Assembly (NCBI GenBank): GCA_030681515.1
Contig: JAUXSE010000054.1
Location: forward strand, 1 to 40,513
DNA length: 40,513 nucleotides
Direction: 5' to 3'
Source: Geothrix sp.
Lineage (GTDB): Bacteria; Acidobacteriota; Holophagae; Holophagales; Holophagaceae
Shown piece after piece: positions 32,445 through 40,513 of the stretch (positions are counted from its first letter, which is position 1; every line of letters begins with the position of its first letter). The notes under the pieces are model-generated. The model saw only the letters and a list, made by a program, of their open reading frames with translations. It searched no databases and was not told the origin of the DNA. Position numbers and translations under genes: made by a program.

Positions 32445-32566
32445 CTCCACGAAGGACGCGAAGGGAAAAACAAGGGCACGGAGTCATAGGGGAAAATCCC
32501 CTGCCAAGCGGTTTTCCTTCGTGACCATTCGTGCGCCCGCAGGGCGTATTCGTGTCCTTCGTGGAG
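32445..32566. repeat. Inverted-repeat intergenic element related to the one at 955-1242
   Basis: CTCCACGAAGGACGCGAA (32445-32462) pairs with 32549-32566 at 17 of 18 positions. Inside, AGGGGA (32488-32493) and TCCCCT (32497-32502) form a small hairpin, and a further imperfect pairing joins about 32459-32471 with 32511-32521. The arm sequence CCACGAAGGACGCGAAG resembles CCACAAAGGACACAAAG of the upstream element. The element fills the space between convergent lspA and DUF1028 genes and could act as a transcript barrier for both. Confidence 0.65.
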
Positions 32567-32580
32567 GCCTTTTCTGGACC

Positions 32581-33555
32581 CTACTGCGCCTCGATGGCCC
32601 TCAGCAGCGCGGGATCCTTCGGCAGCTGATCCACCTCGGCGAGCCTCGGGATGAGGCGTTTCCAGAAGGGCTCGGCGGCGAAGACCTGCTTGAAGATGGG
32701 CAGCGCTTCGTCGCGCTTGCCGCTGGAGGCCAGGGCCACGGCCTGCCAGAAGGGCATCTCCCAGACGCCGGGGGCCAGTTTGGCGGCGGCTTCGTAGGCG
32801 GTCTTGGCCTCGGCCCACTTGCCGGCGGTGACGAAGCCATCGCCTTCGTCCATGAGCCGGTAGGCCCGGCGCAGCTGGATGAGGCGGGCCAGTTCCCTCA
32901 GTGGATCCGGATTGTCCTCCACCCGCAGATCGAAGAGGCGGTCGTTCCAGGGCTGGCCTGATGGTTTGCCCTTCACGATGAGGATGGCCGCGCTCTGCTG
33001 GCCACGGATATCGCCGCCCTCGGCCTGGGCCGCGCGAAGGGCCGCCAGCATGCGATCCGCGAGATCGCCCTTGGCGCCTCGGAAGGCCTTGGCCATGGCG
33101 GGCCAAACTGTGGCCTGGTCCATGAGGTTGGCCTCCACGGTGAAGCCCTCGCCCACTTCGTGACCCGCGGCCTGGATGCACTTGGCACCCGTGTGCGCCG
33201 CTGAGCGGCCCTGGGCGTCCACCATGGCGACCTGGCGGACTTCCCGATCCGCATCCGCCGCCAGCAGGGCCTTCATCGCGTCAGGCGCGGACTTGCCCGC
33301 CTTCATGAGCGCCAAGCCCAGGGGGCCATAGCTGGGCTCCGTGAAGCTCTGCGTGGCGACCGCGCCCACGCCGGCCTCCGCCCAGGTCACGGCCGACCCC
33401 ACGGAGAACCAGTGGCTCTGCACCGCCACGCCCAGATCCCCCGTGGCCGCGTCCCGCGCCACGATGGAATAGGTATGGACCGGGCGGCGCGGGACTTCGC
33501 CCGCACTGACAGGAAGGGCCAGGATGGAAAGGAGGGTGAGGGTGAATAGGCGCAT
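32581..33555 (-). CDS. Secreted DUF1028 protein with TPR-like C-terminus
   Basis: The 324-residue protein starts with a signal peptide (MRLFTLTLLSILALPVSA). Residues 25 to about 225 match DUF1028, an Ntn-hydrolase-like family: HTYSIVARDAATGDLGVAVQ, HWFSVGSAVTWAEAGVGAVA, TQSFTEPSYGPLGL and DREVRQVAMVDAQGR. No enzymatic activity is well established for the family. The C-terminal hundred residues (RLIQLRRAYRLMDEGDGFVT, WAEAKTAYEAAAKLAPG, GKRDEALPIFKQVFA) form one or two TPR repeats, a combination that also occurs in other DUF1028 proteins. It is the most downstream of three minus-strand genes with YchJ and the Asp-box protein. Confidence 0.85.
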   Translation of the reverse strand: MRLFTLTLLSILALPVSAGEVPRRPVHTYSIVARDAATGDLGVAVQSHWFSVGSAVTWAEAGVGAVATQSFTEPSYGPLGLALMKAGKSAPDAMKALLAADADREVRQVAMVDAQGRSAAHTGAKCIQAAGHEVGEGFTVEANLMDQATVWPAMAKAFRGAKGDLADRMLAALRAAQAEGGDIRGQQSAAILIVKGKPSGQPWNDRLFDLRVEDNPDPLRELARLIQLRRAYRLMDEGDGFVTAGKWAEAKTAYEAAAKLAPGVWEMPFWQAVALASSGKRDEALPIFKQVFAAEPFWKRLIPRLAEVDQLPKDPALLRAIEAQ

Positions 33556-33585
33556 GGGGACTCCGCACTGAAGACTGAAGACTCC

Positions 33586-33981
33586 CTACTTCACCACCCC
33601 ATCCACGTACACCCAGCGGCCGTGCTCGCGGACGAAGGTGCTGGTCTCGATGTGGAGGGTGCGGCGGCCGTTGGCCTGGAGGCTGGCGTGGAAGGTGACG
33701 AGGCCGGTGTCGTCGTCCTTGCCGCCCTTTTCCTTGCCGACGATCTTGAGGCCGACGGCCTGGACGGATTTGCAGTAGTTGGCCAGCTCTTCCCGGTTTT
33801 CCTCGGCGCGCCTGGCCTCGGGGCGGGTTGCGATGAGGTAGTCTGCCTTGCCCAGGGCGTAGGCGGAAAAGCGGGAACGCATGAGCAGTTCCGCGGTCTC
33901 CGGCAGGGCCGCGCCCGCATGGAAGGGGCCACAGCAGCGGTCATAGGGCTTCTTGGAGGTGCAGGGACAGGGACGGGACAT
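33586..33981 (-). CDS. YchJ family protein (SEC-C motif)
   Basis: The 131-residue protein begins with the SEC-C-like zinc motif CPCTSKKPYDRCCGPFHAG (5-23), in which cysteines at 5, 7, 16 and 17 provide likely ligands. The remainder has LMRSRFSAYALGKADYLIAT and the NTF2-like end TLHIETSTFVREHGRWVYVDG, both standard for YchJ/UPF0225. SEC-C motifs bind zinc and are found in proteins that interact with SecB or ribosome-related partners, but the role of YchJ is not defined. The start codon is preceded by GGAGAG. It is 18 bases from the stop of the upstream Asp-box protein gene. Confidence 0.85.
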   Translation of the reverse strand: MSRPCPCTSKKPYDRCCGPFHAGAALPETAELLMRSRFSAYALGKADYLIATRPEARRAEENREELANYCKSVQAVGLKIVGKEKGGKDDDTGLVTFHASLQANGRRTLHIETSTFVREHGRWVYVDGVVK

Positions 33982-33999
33982 GGATGCTCTCCGGAGCCC

Positions 34000-36729
34000 T
34001 CAGCGGGTCTCGATGCCGGGGGCGATGGTGACCTGGAATGTCTGCCGCGCCTTGGCGGTGCCCAGGGTGAGGGTGGCGGTGTAGGTGCCGGGGCGCACGA
34101 ACTTGTGGATCCCCGCGCCCCCGTACTCGCCGAGGAGGCCCTTGGTGGGCCGCAGGTTCCACGAGACGCGGCCCAGGCCCGGGGTGCGGGGCAGGGGGAG
34201 GGTGGCCACGGGCTGGCCCTCGGCGTTGGTGATGGCCAGGCTGGGGGCATCTTCGCCCAGGTCGCGGATCCAGTAGGTGAGGATGGCGCCCTCCGGCGGG
34301 TTCTCGCCGCGGTAGACGCCGCCGCCGGCAAACCCCTCCCAGCCGGGCAGCAGGTAGGCGCCCTGGACGGGCCGGACGGGAAAGAGCTCCAGCGGCCTGG
34401 CGGCGGTTCCGGCGCTGAGGGCCCGCAGGGGCGAAAGGTCGTCGAGCACATACAGGCTGCGGCCGTGGGTGGCGATGACCAGATCGTGCTCCCGGGGCTG
34501 GATCTGAAGGTCGTCCACGGCCACGGGGGGCAGGCCGCCCAGTTTCACCCAGGAGGCGCCCCGGTCCAGGCTCGCGTAGAGGCCCGTCTCGGTGCCGGCG
34601 TACAGCAGATCCGGGTTCACGGGATCCTCGCGCACCACCTTCACGGGGGCATCCACCGGCAGGTTGGCGGCGAGGCTCTGCCAGCTGCGTCCGCCATCGG
34701 CGGTGCGGTAGACCAGCGGCGCGTAAAGGCCCGCCCGGTGGGCGTCCACGGCCAGGTAGGCCACCTTGGGATCGCGGGAACCGGGCTCGATCCGGCTCAT
34801 CCACTGGCCCCGGGCGGAGGCGGGCAGGGAGGCGCTGAGGTCGGTCCAGTGGGCGCCATCGTCTTCGGTGATCCAGAGCTTGCCATCGTCGGTGCCGGCC
34901 CAGAGGAGCCCGGCCTTCACAGGGGATTCGGCCAGGGTGTAGACCACGCCGTAGTTCTCCGCGCCACTCCCGGTGGTTGTGGTTTTCTGGGGATCCTGGG
35001 TGGAGAGGTCGGGGCTGATGAGGGTCCAGTTCTCGCCGCGGTCCGTGAGCCGGAAGACGCGGTTGCCCGCCAGGTAGAGGACGCCCTTCGCGTGGCGGCT
35101 GCCGAGGAGGGGCGCGTTCCAGTGGAAGCGGAAGGCGGTCTGGCCCTCGGTGGGGTTGGGCCGCAGCGCCTTCATCTCGCCGGTGCGGAGGTTGAAGCGG
35201 TGCAGAAAGCCCTCCTGGCTTTCGGCGAAGATCACATCGCGATCCAGCGGGTCGAACACGCAGGAGAAGCCGTCGCCGCCGCCGATGTTGGTCCAGTCGG
35301 CGTTGCGGATGCCGTCCTTCGAGCGCGTCTGGCTGGGGCCCACCCAGTTGAGGTTGTCCTGGAGGCCCCCGGCGATGCGGTAGGGCGTGCTGTCATCCAC
35401 GGCGATGCGGTAGAACTGGCCCGATGGGATGTTGTCCAGGTGGATCCAGCTCTGTCCGGCCTCGTAGCTCTGGTAGACGCCGCCATCCGTGCCGAGGAGA
35501 AGCCGCGGGGTGACCGGGGGCCGGGCCGGTTCACCCGGCGCGGGGGGAACCGCCGCCGGGGGATCGGCCTTGGGGAAGGCCAGGGCATGGCAGTCCGGGT
35601 GGAGCTTGGCGGAAAGATCCTCGCGGAAGCTGCGTCCGCCATCGTCCGAGACGTGCAGCATGAATCCCCCCACATAGACCCGCTGCGGGTTCGCGGGATC
35701 CATGCGGATCTGGCTGAAGTAGAAGGGACGGGGATTCAGGGCGTTCATGCGGATCCAGGAACCGCCGCCATCCTCGGAGCGGAACACGCCCCCCGCGCGG
35801 CTGAGCAGATCGTCAATTCCGCTGGTGCCGCCCTGATCGCTCTGGACCACGGCCATCACGATCCGGGAATCGCTGCGGGACACATCCAGGCCGATGCGCC
35901 CGGTGAGGCTGGGCAGGCCCTTCTCCAGCTTCCGCCAGGTGGCGCCGCCATCCGTGCTCTTGAAAATGCCGCCCGCATCCTGGCCGCTGGAGGCCGCCGG
36001 GCCGTAGCTGAAGGACCAGGGGGTGCGCCGCCGGGCGTAGAGGGTGGCGTAGAGGGTATCGGGGGCCGAGGGGTCGAGCACGACATCGCCGCAGCCCACG
36101 CGGGCATCCAGACCGCCGGCGGCCTTCAGGACCGCCTTCCAGGTCTTTCCCGCATCGGCGGTCTTGAACAGGCCACGCTCGCCGCCGGGCGTCCAGAGAT
36201 CGCCCATGACCGCCACCCAGGCGGTGGCCGGATCCTTCGGATGCACCACGACGCGGGCGATGGTCTTGCTGCCGTCGAGGCCCAGGTGGGTCCAGGTGGC
36301 GCCGCCGTCGGTGGAGCGGTAGACGCCGTTGCCCCAGCCGGAACTGTTGCGGTCGTTGGCCTCGCCCGTGCCCACCCAAAGGATCTTCGGATCGGAGGGA
36401 GCCACGGCCAGGGCGCCGATGGAGGCGACGGGCTGCCGGTCGAAGAGGGGCGTGAAGGTGGCCCCTGCGTTGGCGGTCTTCCACACGCCGCCGGTGGCGA
36501 GGCCCACATAGAAGGTGTCGGGGCTGAGGGGATCCACCGCGAGGTCGGAAACCCGGCCGCCCATGATGGCGGGCCCGATGCCGCGGGCCTTCAGGGCCGC
36601 CAGGCGCGCGGCATCCAGGGCTGGCCCCTGGGCTTTCGGGGCGGGCGCCGGGGCCTTGGGCTTCTGGCTGGCCATGAGCGAGGCGCAAACCAGGAGGATG
36701 GGCAACAGGCGCGGCAGGCGAGCAGACAT
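34000..36729 (-). CDS. Secreted Asp-box/sortilin-like beta-propeller protein
   Basis: The protein has 909 residues from ATG 36729; an in-frame GTG six bases earlier is possible. After a signal peptide (MSARLPRLLPILLVCASLMA) and a short A/P/K-rich linker, at least ten Asp-box motifs (S/T-x-D-x-G-x-x-W) recur, for example STDGGATW twice, TADAGKTW, SEDGGGSW, TEDDGAHW, TADGGRSW and SLDRGASW. Such repeats build BNR or VPS10-type propellers, and the length suggests two propellers. The final ~150 residues (after DLSPLRALSAG) form a Ig-like domain typical of this widespread group. Function is unknown; the group is common in secreted proteins of Acidobacteriota and Bacteroidota. Confidence 0.88.
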   Translation of the reverse strand: MSARLPRLLPILLVCASLMASQKPKAPAPAPKAQGPALDAARLAALKARGIGPAIMGGRVSDLAVDPLSPDTFYVGLATGGVWKTANAGATFTPLFDRQPVASIGALAVAPSDPKILWVGTGEANDRNSSGWGNGVYRSTDGGATWTHLGLDGSKTIARVVVHPKDPATAWVAVMGDLWTPGGERGLFKTADAGKTWKAVLKAAGGLDARVGCGDVVLDPSAPDTLYATLYARRRTPWSFSYGPAASSGQDAGGIFKSTDGGATWRKLEKGLPSLTGRIGLDVSRSDSRIVMAVVQSDQGGTSGIDDLLSRAGGVFRSEDGGGSWIRMNALNPRPFYFSQIRMDPANPQRVYVGGFMLHVSDDGGRSFREDLSAKLHPDCHALAFPKADPPAAVPPAPGEPARPPVTPRLLLGTDGGVYQSYEAGQSWIHLDNIPSGQFYRIAVDDSTPYRIAGGLQDNLNWVGPSQTRSKDGIRNADWTNIGGGDGFSCVFDPLDRDVIFAESQEGFLHRFNLRTGEMKALRPNPTEGQTAFRFHWNAPLLGSRHAKGVLYLAGNRVFRLTDRGENWTLISPDLSTQDPQKTTTTGSGAENYGVVYTLAESPVKAGLLWAGTDDGKLWITEDDGAHWTDLSASLPASARGQWMSRIEPGSRDPKVAYLAVDAHRAGLYAPLVYRTADGGRSWQSLAANLPVDAPVKVVREDPVNPDLLYAGTETGLYASLDRGASWVKLGGLPPVAVDDLQIQPREHDLVIATHGRSLYVLDDLSPLRALSAGTAARPLELFPVRPVQGAYLLPGWEGFAGGGVYRGENPPEGAILTYWIRDLGEDAPSLAITNAEGQPVATLPLPRTPGLGRVSWNLRPTKGLLGEYGGAGIHKFVRPGTYTATLTLGTAKARQTFQVTIAPGIETR

Positions 36730-36735
36730 GGACAC

Positions 36736-37056
36736 CTCGTCGGGGAAGATCCGCCAGCATACCGCAGGAAGTGAGGCATCCCCTCCCGCTTCGGGCCTCA
36801 GCCCTGCACGGGGATGTGCAGCCCGATCATTGCGGCGTGTTCGCGGGCGGTTTCATGGCCGGCGTCGGTGGGAAGGCCACAATGCTGGCCTCGTCGGCCT
36901 CGCAGACAGCAAAGAATTGATGACCTCCTTGACATGAAACAAGAAAATTGGAGAATTATCATGATTTGATGAAACAGAACACGGTGAATAAGAAAAAAAC
37001 GCACGAATTGGAACACGGCCCAGGCAGAAATCCAATGCTTCTCGTAGGGGGTGATT
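36736..37056. other. AT-rich intergenic region upstream of the NHL-repeat gene
   Basis: This gap has no gene. Between about 36905 and 37030 the base composition drops well below that of the surrounding genes. A consensus TTGACA (36929-36934) and GAGAAT (36951-36956), 16 bases apart, could be the promoter of the NHL gene, which begins about 100 bases downstream. AGGGGGTG at 37046-37053 is the ribosome binding site. The long 5' untranslated stretch leaves room for regulation, but I see no known riboswitch. Confidence 0.45.
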
Positions 37057-40000
37057 GTGGCCATTAATTTCATATCAACGGGTAATCTTTTTGGTCTGCG
37101 CGGCGCGCTGGGGACAGGTGCGGCGACCCTTGTATTGTTCGCGTTCCTGGCTTGCGGTGGTGGTGGTAGCATCCCTCCCCCACCGCCTCCTCCACCCACG
37201 ATCACGGATTTCAGGGTGGCCGCACCCATCCTTACCTCAGGCCAGTCCACCACCCTCACGGGTGTCTTTTCGGGCGGAACGGGCACCGTGAACCAGGGCA
37301 TAGGCACCCTTGTCAGCGGAACGCCGGTATCAACAGGAAATCTGGCGGCGACGACGACCTACACTCTGACCGTCACCAATTCGGCCAACATCAGCACTTC
37401 GGCACAGGTGAGTGTGGAGGTGGCAGCGGCGCCCATCACGCCTGCCATCACCGCTCCGATCCATGTGACGGCCGGCAGCATGGGCCTCAATGCCTCGGTG
37501 CCCGTCCAGGCTGGCTGCACCTATGCATGGACCATAGCCACGGGGGGCACCATCACCGCCGGGGGCACCACCCACCAGATCACCTTCACGGCGGGGGCTT
37601 CCGGATCCGTTCAGCTGGGGTGCGTGGTCACCAACGCCGCCGGCGCGGTCAGCGCAGAGGGCACGGCCAGCAGCAGCATCGTGGCGGCGCCGGTGATTTC
37701 GAGCTTCACTGCCGCAGCCACGACCCTCACCCTGGGAAACGCCACGGTCCTTTCTTTTGCATTCGCGGAGGGAACCGGGGTCATCACACCGGGGAATACC
37801 GTTGTTTCGAGCGGGGGGACGCTGAACATCTCACCCGTGGTTGATACCGCGTTCACCCTGATCGTCACCAACCTGGCGGGAACCGCGGTGCAATCCCAGG
37901 TTGTCATCACCGTGGTGCCCGCACCGACCCTGACCCGTTTCACGGCCTCCCCGCCGGTCATCGGAGCCGGCGGGAGCGTCATGCTCACGGCGATCTTCAG
38001 TGGGGGCACGGCCTTGGTGGACAACGGCATCGGCGTCGTCACCAGCGGAACGGCCATATCCACGGGAATTCTGACGGCATCCACGACCTATACGATCACC
38101 ATCACCGGCCCAGGGGGGACGGTCCTATCCGCCCAGGCGCGGGTGCTGGTGGGGACGCTTTCCGTATTCGCGGGGGTGCCCTCGGGGATTGGGAATATTG
38201 ACGGAACGGGCGCCGCCGGGAGATTCAACCGCCCCTTCAGTGTGGCCGTGGACGGTTCCGGCCATGTTTACGTGGCTGATAAATTCAATCATATCATTCG
38301 AAAAATCACACCTGCCGGAGTGGTGAGCACCCTGGCCGGGACCAACGGATTCAGCGGCAGCGCTGATGGCGCGGGCACCGCCGCGAGTTTCAAGGATCCC
38401 CTGGGCGTGGCCGTGGATTCATCCGGAACCCTGTACGTGGCCGATACCGGCAATCACACGATCCGGAGGCTCACGGCCGAAGGCTTGGTGAGCACCCTGG
38501 CGGGGACGGCCGGTACCCAAGGCAGCGCCGATGGTACAGGCAGCGCCGCGAGCTTCAATGCCCCCGCTGCCCTGGCGATGGATGGATCCGGGAACCTCTA
38601 TGTGGCGGATACCGGGAACCATATCGTTCGCATGGTCACGCCCACGGGAGTGGTGACCACGCTTGCCGGGACAGCCGGCAGCCCAGGCATGGCCGATGGC
38701 GCGGGCCTCCTCGCGACTTTCAACAACCCCCAGGGTGTGGCCGTGGATCTGCCCGGGAATGTCTACGTGGCAGATACGGGGAACCACACCATCCGGATGA
38801 TTTCATCTGGGATCGTCAGCACCCTTGCCGGAGCAGCCGGCATCCCTGGAAGCCTGGATGGAACGGGGACTGCCGCGACATTCGCCGACCCCACGGGCGT
38901 GGCCGTGGACATCAACGGCATCATCTACGTGGCTGAATATTTCAACTGCACCATCCGCAAGATCATGCCGGGAGGCGTGGTGAGCACCTTCGCGGGAACG
39001 GCTGAAGCCTGGGGCAACACGGATGGTACTGGCGCCACCGCGAGGTTTGCAGGCCCCACTGGCGTGGCTGTGGACGGATCCGGGTACGTGCGTGTGGCGG
39101 ACAACTCCAACAACACGATCCGCGAGATCACACCTGCAGGCCTGGTGAGCACCCTCGCAGGGACCGGTGGTGGCTTTGGCAGCGCCGATGGCACGACCGA
39201 AGCCAGGTTCAACGTTCCCTATGCCATGGCCCAGGACGGAATCGGGAATCTGTTTGTGTCGGATTGGGGCAATCACACGATCCGCAAGATCACGCCCAGT
39301 GGCCTCGTGAGCACGTTGGCGGGGACGGCCGCCATCCCAGGCAGTGCCGACGGCACGGGCCCTGCCGCGAGCTTCAAGAATCCCAGCGGGGTGAGCCTGG
39401 ATGGCTCCGGCAACATCTATGTGGTGGATGCTGGCAACAACACCATTCGCATGGTCACGCCCGCGGGTGTGGTCAGTACCCTGGCCGGGACTCCCGGAAT
39501 CATCGGTCATCTGGACGCCACGGGCCCCGCTGCGAGTTTCAACGGACCCACCGGCCTGGTCGTGGACGGATCCGGCAACGTCTATGTGGCGGATTGCGGC
39601 AACCACATCATCCGCAAGATAGCCCCCGGAGGCGTGGTGACCACCCTGGCGGGCACGGCCGGTGCGCCAGGATCCGCCGATGGCCCCGGCGCCACCGCGG
39701 GTTTCAACGGGCCCACTGGGATCACCCTGGATGGATCCGGGAACCTCTACGTGACGGATCGGGGCAACAACACCATCCGCATGATCACGCCAGCGGGGGT
39801 GGTCAGTACCCTGGCAGGTGTGGCGGGAACCACCGGCAGGGCCGATGGCTTGGGCTCTGACGCGAGTTTCAGCGGCCCCATAGGCATCGCCATGGATGGA
39901 TCCGGGAACCTCTATGTGACGGATATCTGGAACAGCACCATCCGCAGGATTACGCCCACGGGCGTGGTAAACACGGTGGTGGGCGTCCCCGGAACGATGG

Positions 40001-40119
40001 CGATCATTCCGGGACCCCTTCCGTCCCTGATCGCCATGCCCTGGGGCATCGCCGTGGACCCGGCCACCGGGGCCTACTTCATCGCGGTACCGGATGCCAT
40101 CCTGAAGGTCACGTTCTAG
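37057..40119 (+). CDS. Large Ig-like/NHL-repeat lipoprotein
   Basis: The start is GTG 37057 behind AGGGGGTG (GTG 37051 is an alternative); the product has 1020 residues. An N-terminal hydrophobic segment ends in the lipobox FLAC with Gly-rich sequence following, then a run of prolines. Residues about 47-365 consist of four Ig-like domains of 80-90 residues, with recurring LTSGQSTTLT, STGNLAATTTYTLTVTN and similar strands. The rest is a series of twelve NHL repeats of 54-56 residues with the core GVAVDGSGNVYVADTGNHTI followed by RKITPAGVVSTLAGT. The last repeat is shorter. Twelve blades would suit two six-bladed propellers. It is probably anchored on the outside of the cell. Ligand unknown. 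Confidence 0.87.
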   Translation: MAINFISTGNLFGLRGALGTGAATLVLFAFLACGGGGSIPPPPPPPPTITDFRVAAPILTSGQSTTLTGVFSGGTGTVNQGIGTLVSGTPVSTGNLAATTTYTLTVTNSANISTSAQVSVEVAAAPITPAITAPIHVTAGSMGLNASVPVQAGCTYAWTIATGGTITAGGTTHQITFTAGASGSVQLGCVVTNAAGAVSAEGTASSSIVAAPVISSFTAAATTLTLGNATVLSFAFAEGTGVITPGNTVVSSGGTLNISPVVDTAFTLIVTNLAGTAVQSQVVITVVPAPTLTRFTASPPVIGAGGSVMLTAIFSGGTALVDNGIGVVTSGTAISTGILTASTTYTITITGPGGTVLSAQARVLVGTLSVFAGVPSGIGNIDGTGAAGRFNRPFSVAVDGSGHVYVADKFNHIIRKITPAGVVSTLAGTNGFSGSADGAGTAASFKDPLGVAVDSSGTLYVADTGNHTIRRLTAEGLVSTLAGTAGTQGSADGTGSAASFNAPAALAMDGSGNLYVADTGNHIVRMVTPTGVVTTLAGTAGSPGMADGAGLLATFNNPQGVAVDLPGNVYVADTGNHTIRMISSGIVSTLAGAAGIPGSLDGTGTAATFADPTGVAVDINGIIYVAEYFNCTIRKIMPGGVVSTFAGTAEAWGNTDGTGATARFAGPTGVAVDGSGYVRVADNSNNTIREITPAGLVSTLAGTGGGFGSADGTTEARFNVPYAMAQDGIGNLFVSDWGNHTIRKITPSGLVSTLAGTAAIPGSADGTGPAASFKNPSGVSLDGSGNIYVVDAGNNTIRMVTPAGVVSTLAGTPGIIGHLDATGPAASFNGPTGLVVDGSGNVYVADCGNHIIRKIAPGGVVTTLAGTAGAPGSADGPGATAGFNGPTGITLDGSGNLYVTDRGNNTIRMITPAGVVSTLAGVAGTTGRADGLGSDASFSGPIGIAMDGSGNLYVTDIWNSTIRRITPTGVVNTVVGVPGTMAIIPGPLPSLIAMPWGIAVDPATGAYFIAVPDAILKVTF
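38158..40107 (+). repeat. Tandem NHL coding repeats
   Basis: A unit of 162-168 bases recurs about eleven and a half times. Conserved DNA words such as GTGGCGGATACCGGGAACCA and GTGAGCACCCTGGCCGGGAC return at the unit spacing, although no two units are identical. Divergence differs between units, with several sharing longer identical runs (GGATCCGGGAACCTCTATGT at 38585, 39734 and 39899), which suggests exchange or recent duplication. Confidence 0.85.
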
Positions 40120-40316
40120 TGCACCTCGCCTGAAATACCTGGATCAACGGGGTGATGGCGAGGTGCACTTCCATCGGGGCATGGCCCCTCTGGCGCCCCA
40201 TCGCGCAGGCGCGCTGGGGCTGTCACCCCGCTGGGGGCACTGCCGTGCCCCCAGACCCCCGCCACGTGGTGCCCGGGAGTGGGCAGGATGATCCAGCTAT
40301 TTCGAGTGGGCACCAC
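40118..40316. repeat. Cluster of four hairpins after the NHL gene
   Basis: Four stems lie in succession: AGTGCACCTCGCC (40118-40130) with 40157-40169, a perfect 13-bp stem that includes the stop codon; GCCCCATCGCGC (40195-40206) with 40209-40220, one mismatch; CTGGGGGCAC (40231-40240) with 40245-40254, perfect; GTGGTGCCC (40266-40274) with 40308-40316, perfect. None is followed by a T-run, so ordinary termination is not clear. The density of pairing is unlike the other gaps and suggests a folded RNA or a composite palindromic repeat. Confidence 0.6.
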
Positions 40317-40513
40317 TAGGGCCCGATCGCCCATGCGACAACATGACGCACCGGGCTGGGAGGATTTCGGCTAGATCATTGGGGAAATCCCAGATCCATG
40401 GCGCAGAAGTTCCATGTGACATCCCACCCGTGTCCTGACCGACCGTCTCCTTTCGGATGGTCCATGTCCGCGCATCTGGGCGCCCCCCAACTTACCTTCC
40501 AATCTGGAGGAAC
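40317..40513. other. Leader region running to the right edge
   Basis: No gene is visible in these 197 bases. The last bases, CTGGAGGAAC, form a good ribosome binding site (GGAGG at 40506-40510), so a plus-strand gene probably starts within a few bases beyond the edge. Confidence 0.4.

Noticed and set aside
33622-36774. 1050-residue open frame on the plus strand
   Set aside because: It is antisense to the Asp-box protein and YchJ gene, with no recognisable domain and low-complexity composition.
38158-40107. Regularly spaced repeats as a CRISPR array
   Set aside because: The repeat unit is coding, about 165 bases long, degenerate and in frame with NHL motifs; no direct repeats of CRISPR size and no cas genes are present.

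Overview
The window reads as a high-GC, densely coded bacterial chromosome segment with short intergenic gaps, many ATGA or TGATG gene overlaps and ordinary bacterial gene sets. Diderm features (OmpA-like porin, HlyD-type lipoprotein, signal peptidase II, outer-membrane-style lipoproteins), a NosL/ABC module, a CheZ and gene neighbourhoods as I remember them suggest an Acidobacteriota of the Holophagae/Geothrix type. That placement is an inference from memory and not a search result. I saw no rRNA, tRNA, CRISPR array, prophage or insertion sequence.

Layout. 1-3619: heme synthesis (hemL 3' part, hemE, hemN); the left-edge hemL-like gene looks chimeric. 3629-7931: a secreted phosphatase/rhodanese-like protein facing a minus-strand operon of nosL, a small anchored protein, an FtsX-like permease, an ABC ATPase and a Cys-rich eight-helix membrane protein, probably for copper or redox handling. 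8179-10654: a NarL-type response regulator and a PAS histidine kinase whose 3' ends overlap. 10685-14719: FKBP isomerase, long-chain acyl-CoA synthetase, Xer recombinase, fumarylacetoacetate-hydrolase family enzyme. 14724-17590: pdxJ, a receiver-only regulator, a DUF4388 protein and a HAMP-CheZ protein as one operon. 17696-22379: a TetR-controlled ABC-2 exporter (TetR, HlyD lipoprotein, two ATPases, one permease) with a palindromic operator at the TetR start. 22519-24754: rpoZ, divergent from a DinB-like fragment and coaBC, then a lipoprotein. 24783-27165: accC and a biotin carrier protein, flanked on both outer sides by partial duplications of their own gene ends. 27421-32439: OmpA-like protein, MscL with a zinc ribbon, ileS and lspA. 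32581-36729: DUF1028 protein, YchJ-like protein and a large Asp-box propeller protein. 37057-40119: a large secreted Ig-like/NHL-repeat lipoprotein, followed by a hairpin-rich non-coding tail that ends in a ribosome binding site.

The most distinctive signals are small-scale: gene-end duplications at both borders of the biotin carboxylase pair, with only synonymous changes in the 5' copy; nested palindromes in two intergenic regions with related arm sequences; a perfect 15-bp hairpin inside a coding region; and the sharp family switch inside the left-edge aminotransferase gene, which may be an assembly join. The biological modules most worth following are the NosL-ABC-Cys membrane protein operon and the pdxJ-receiver-DUF4388-CheZ operon.
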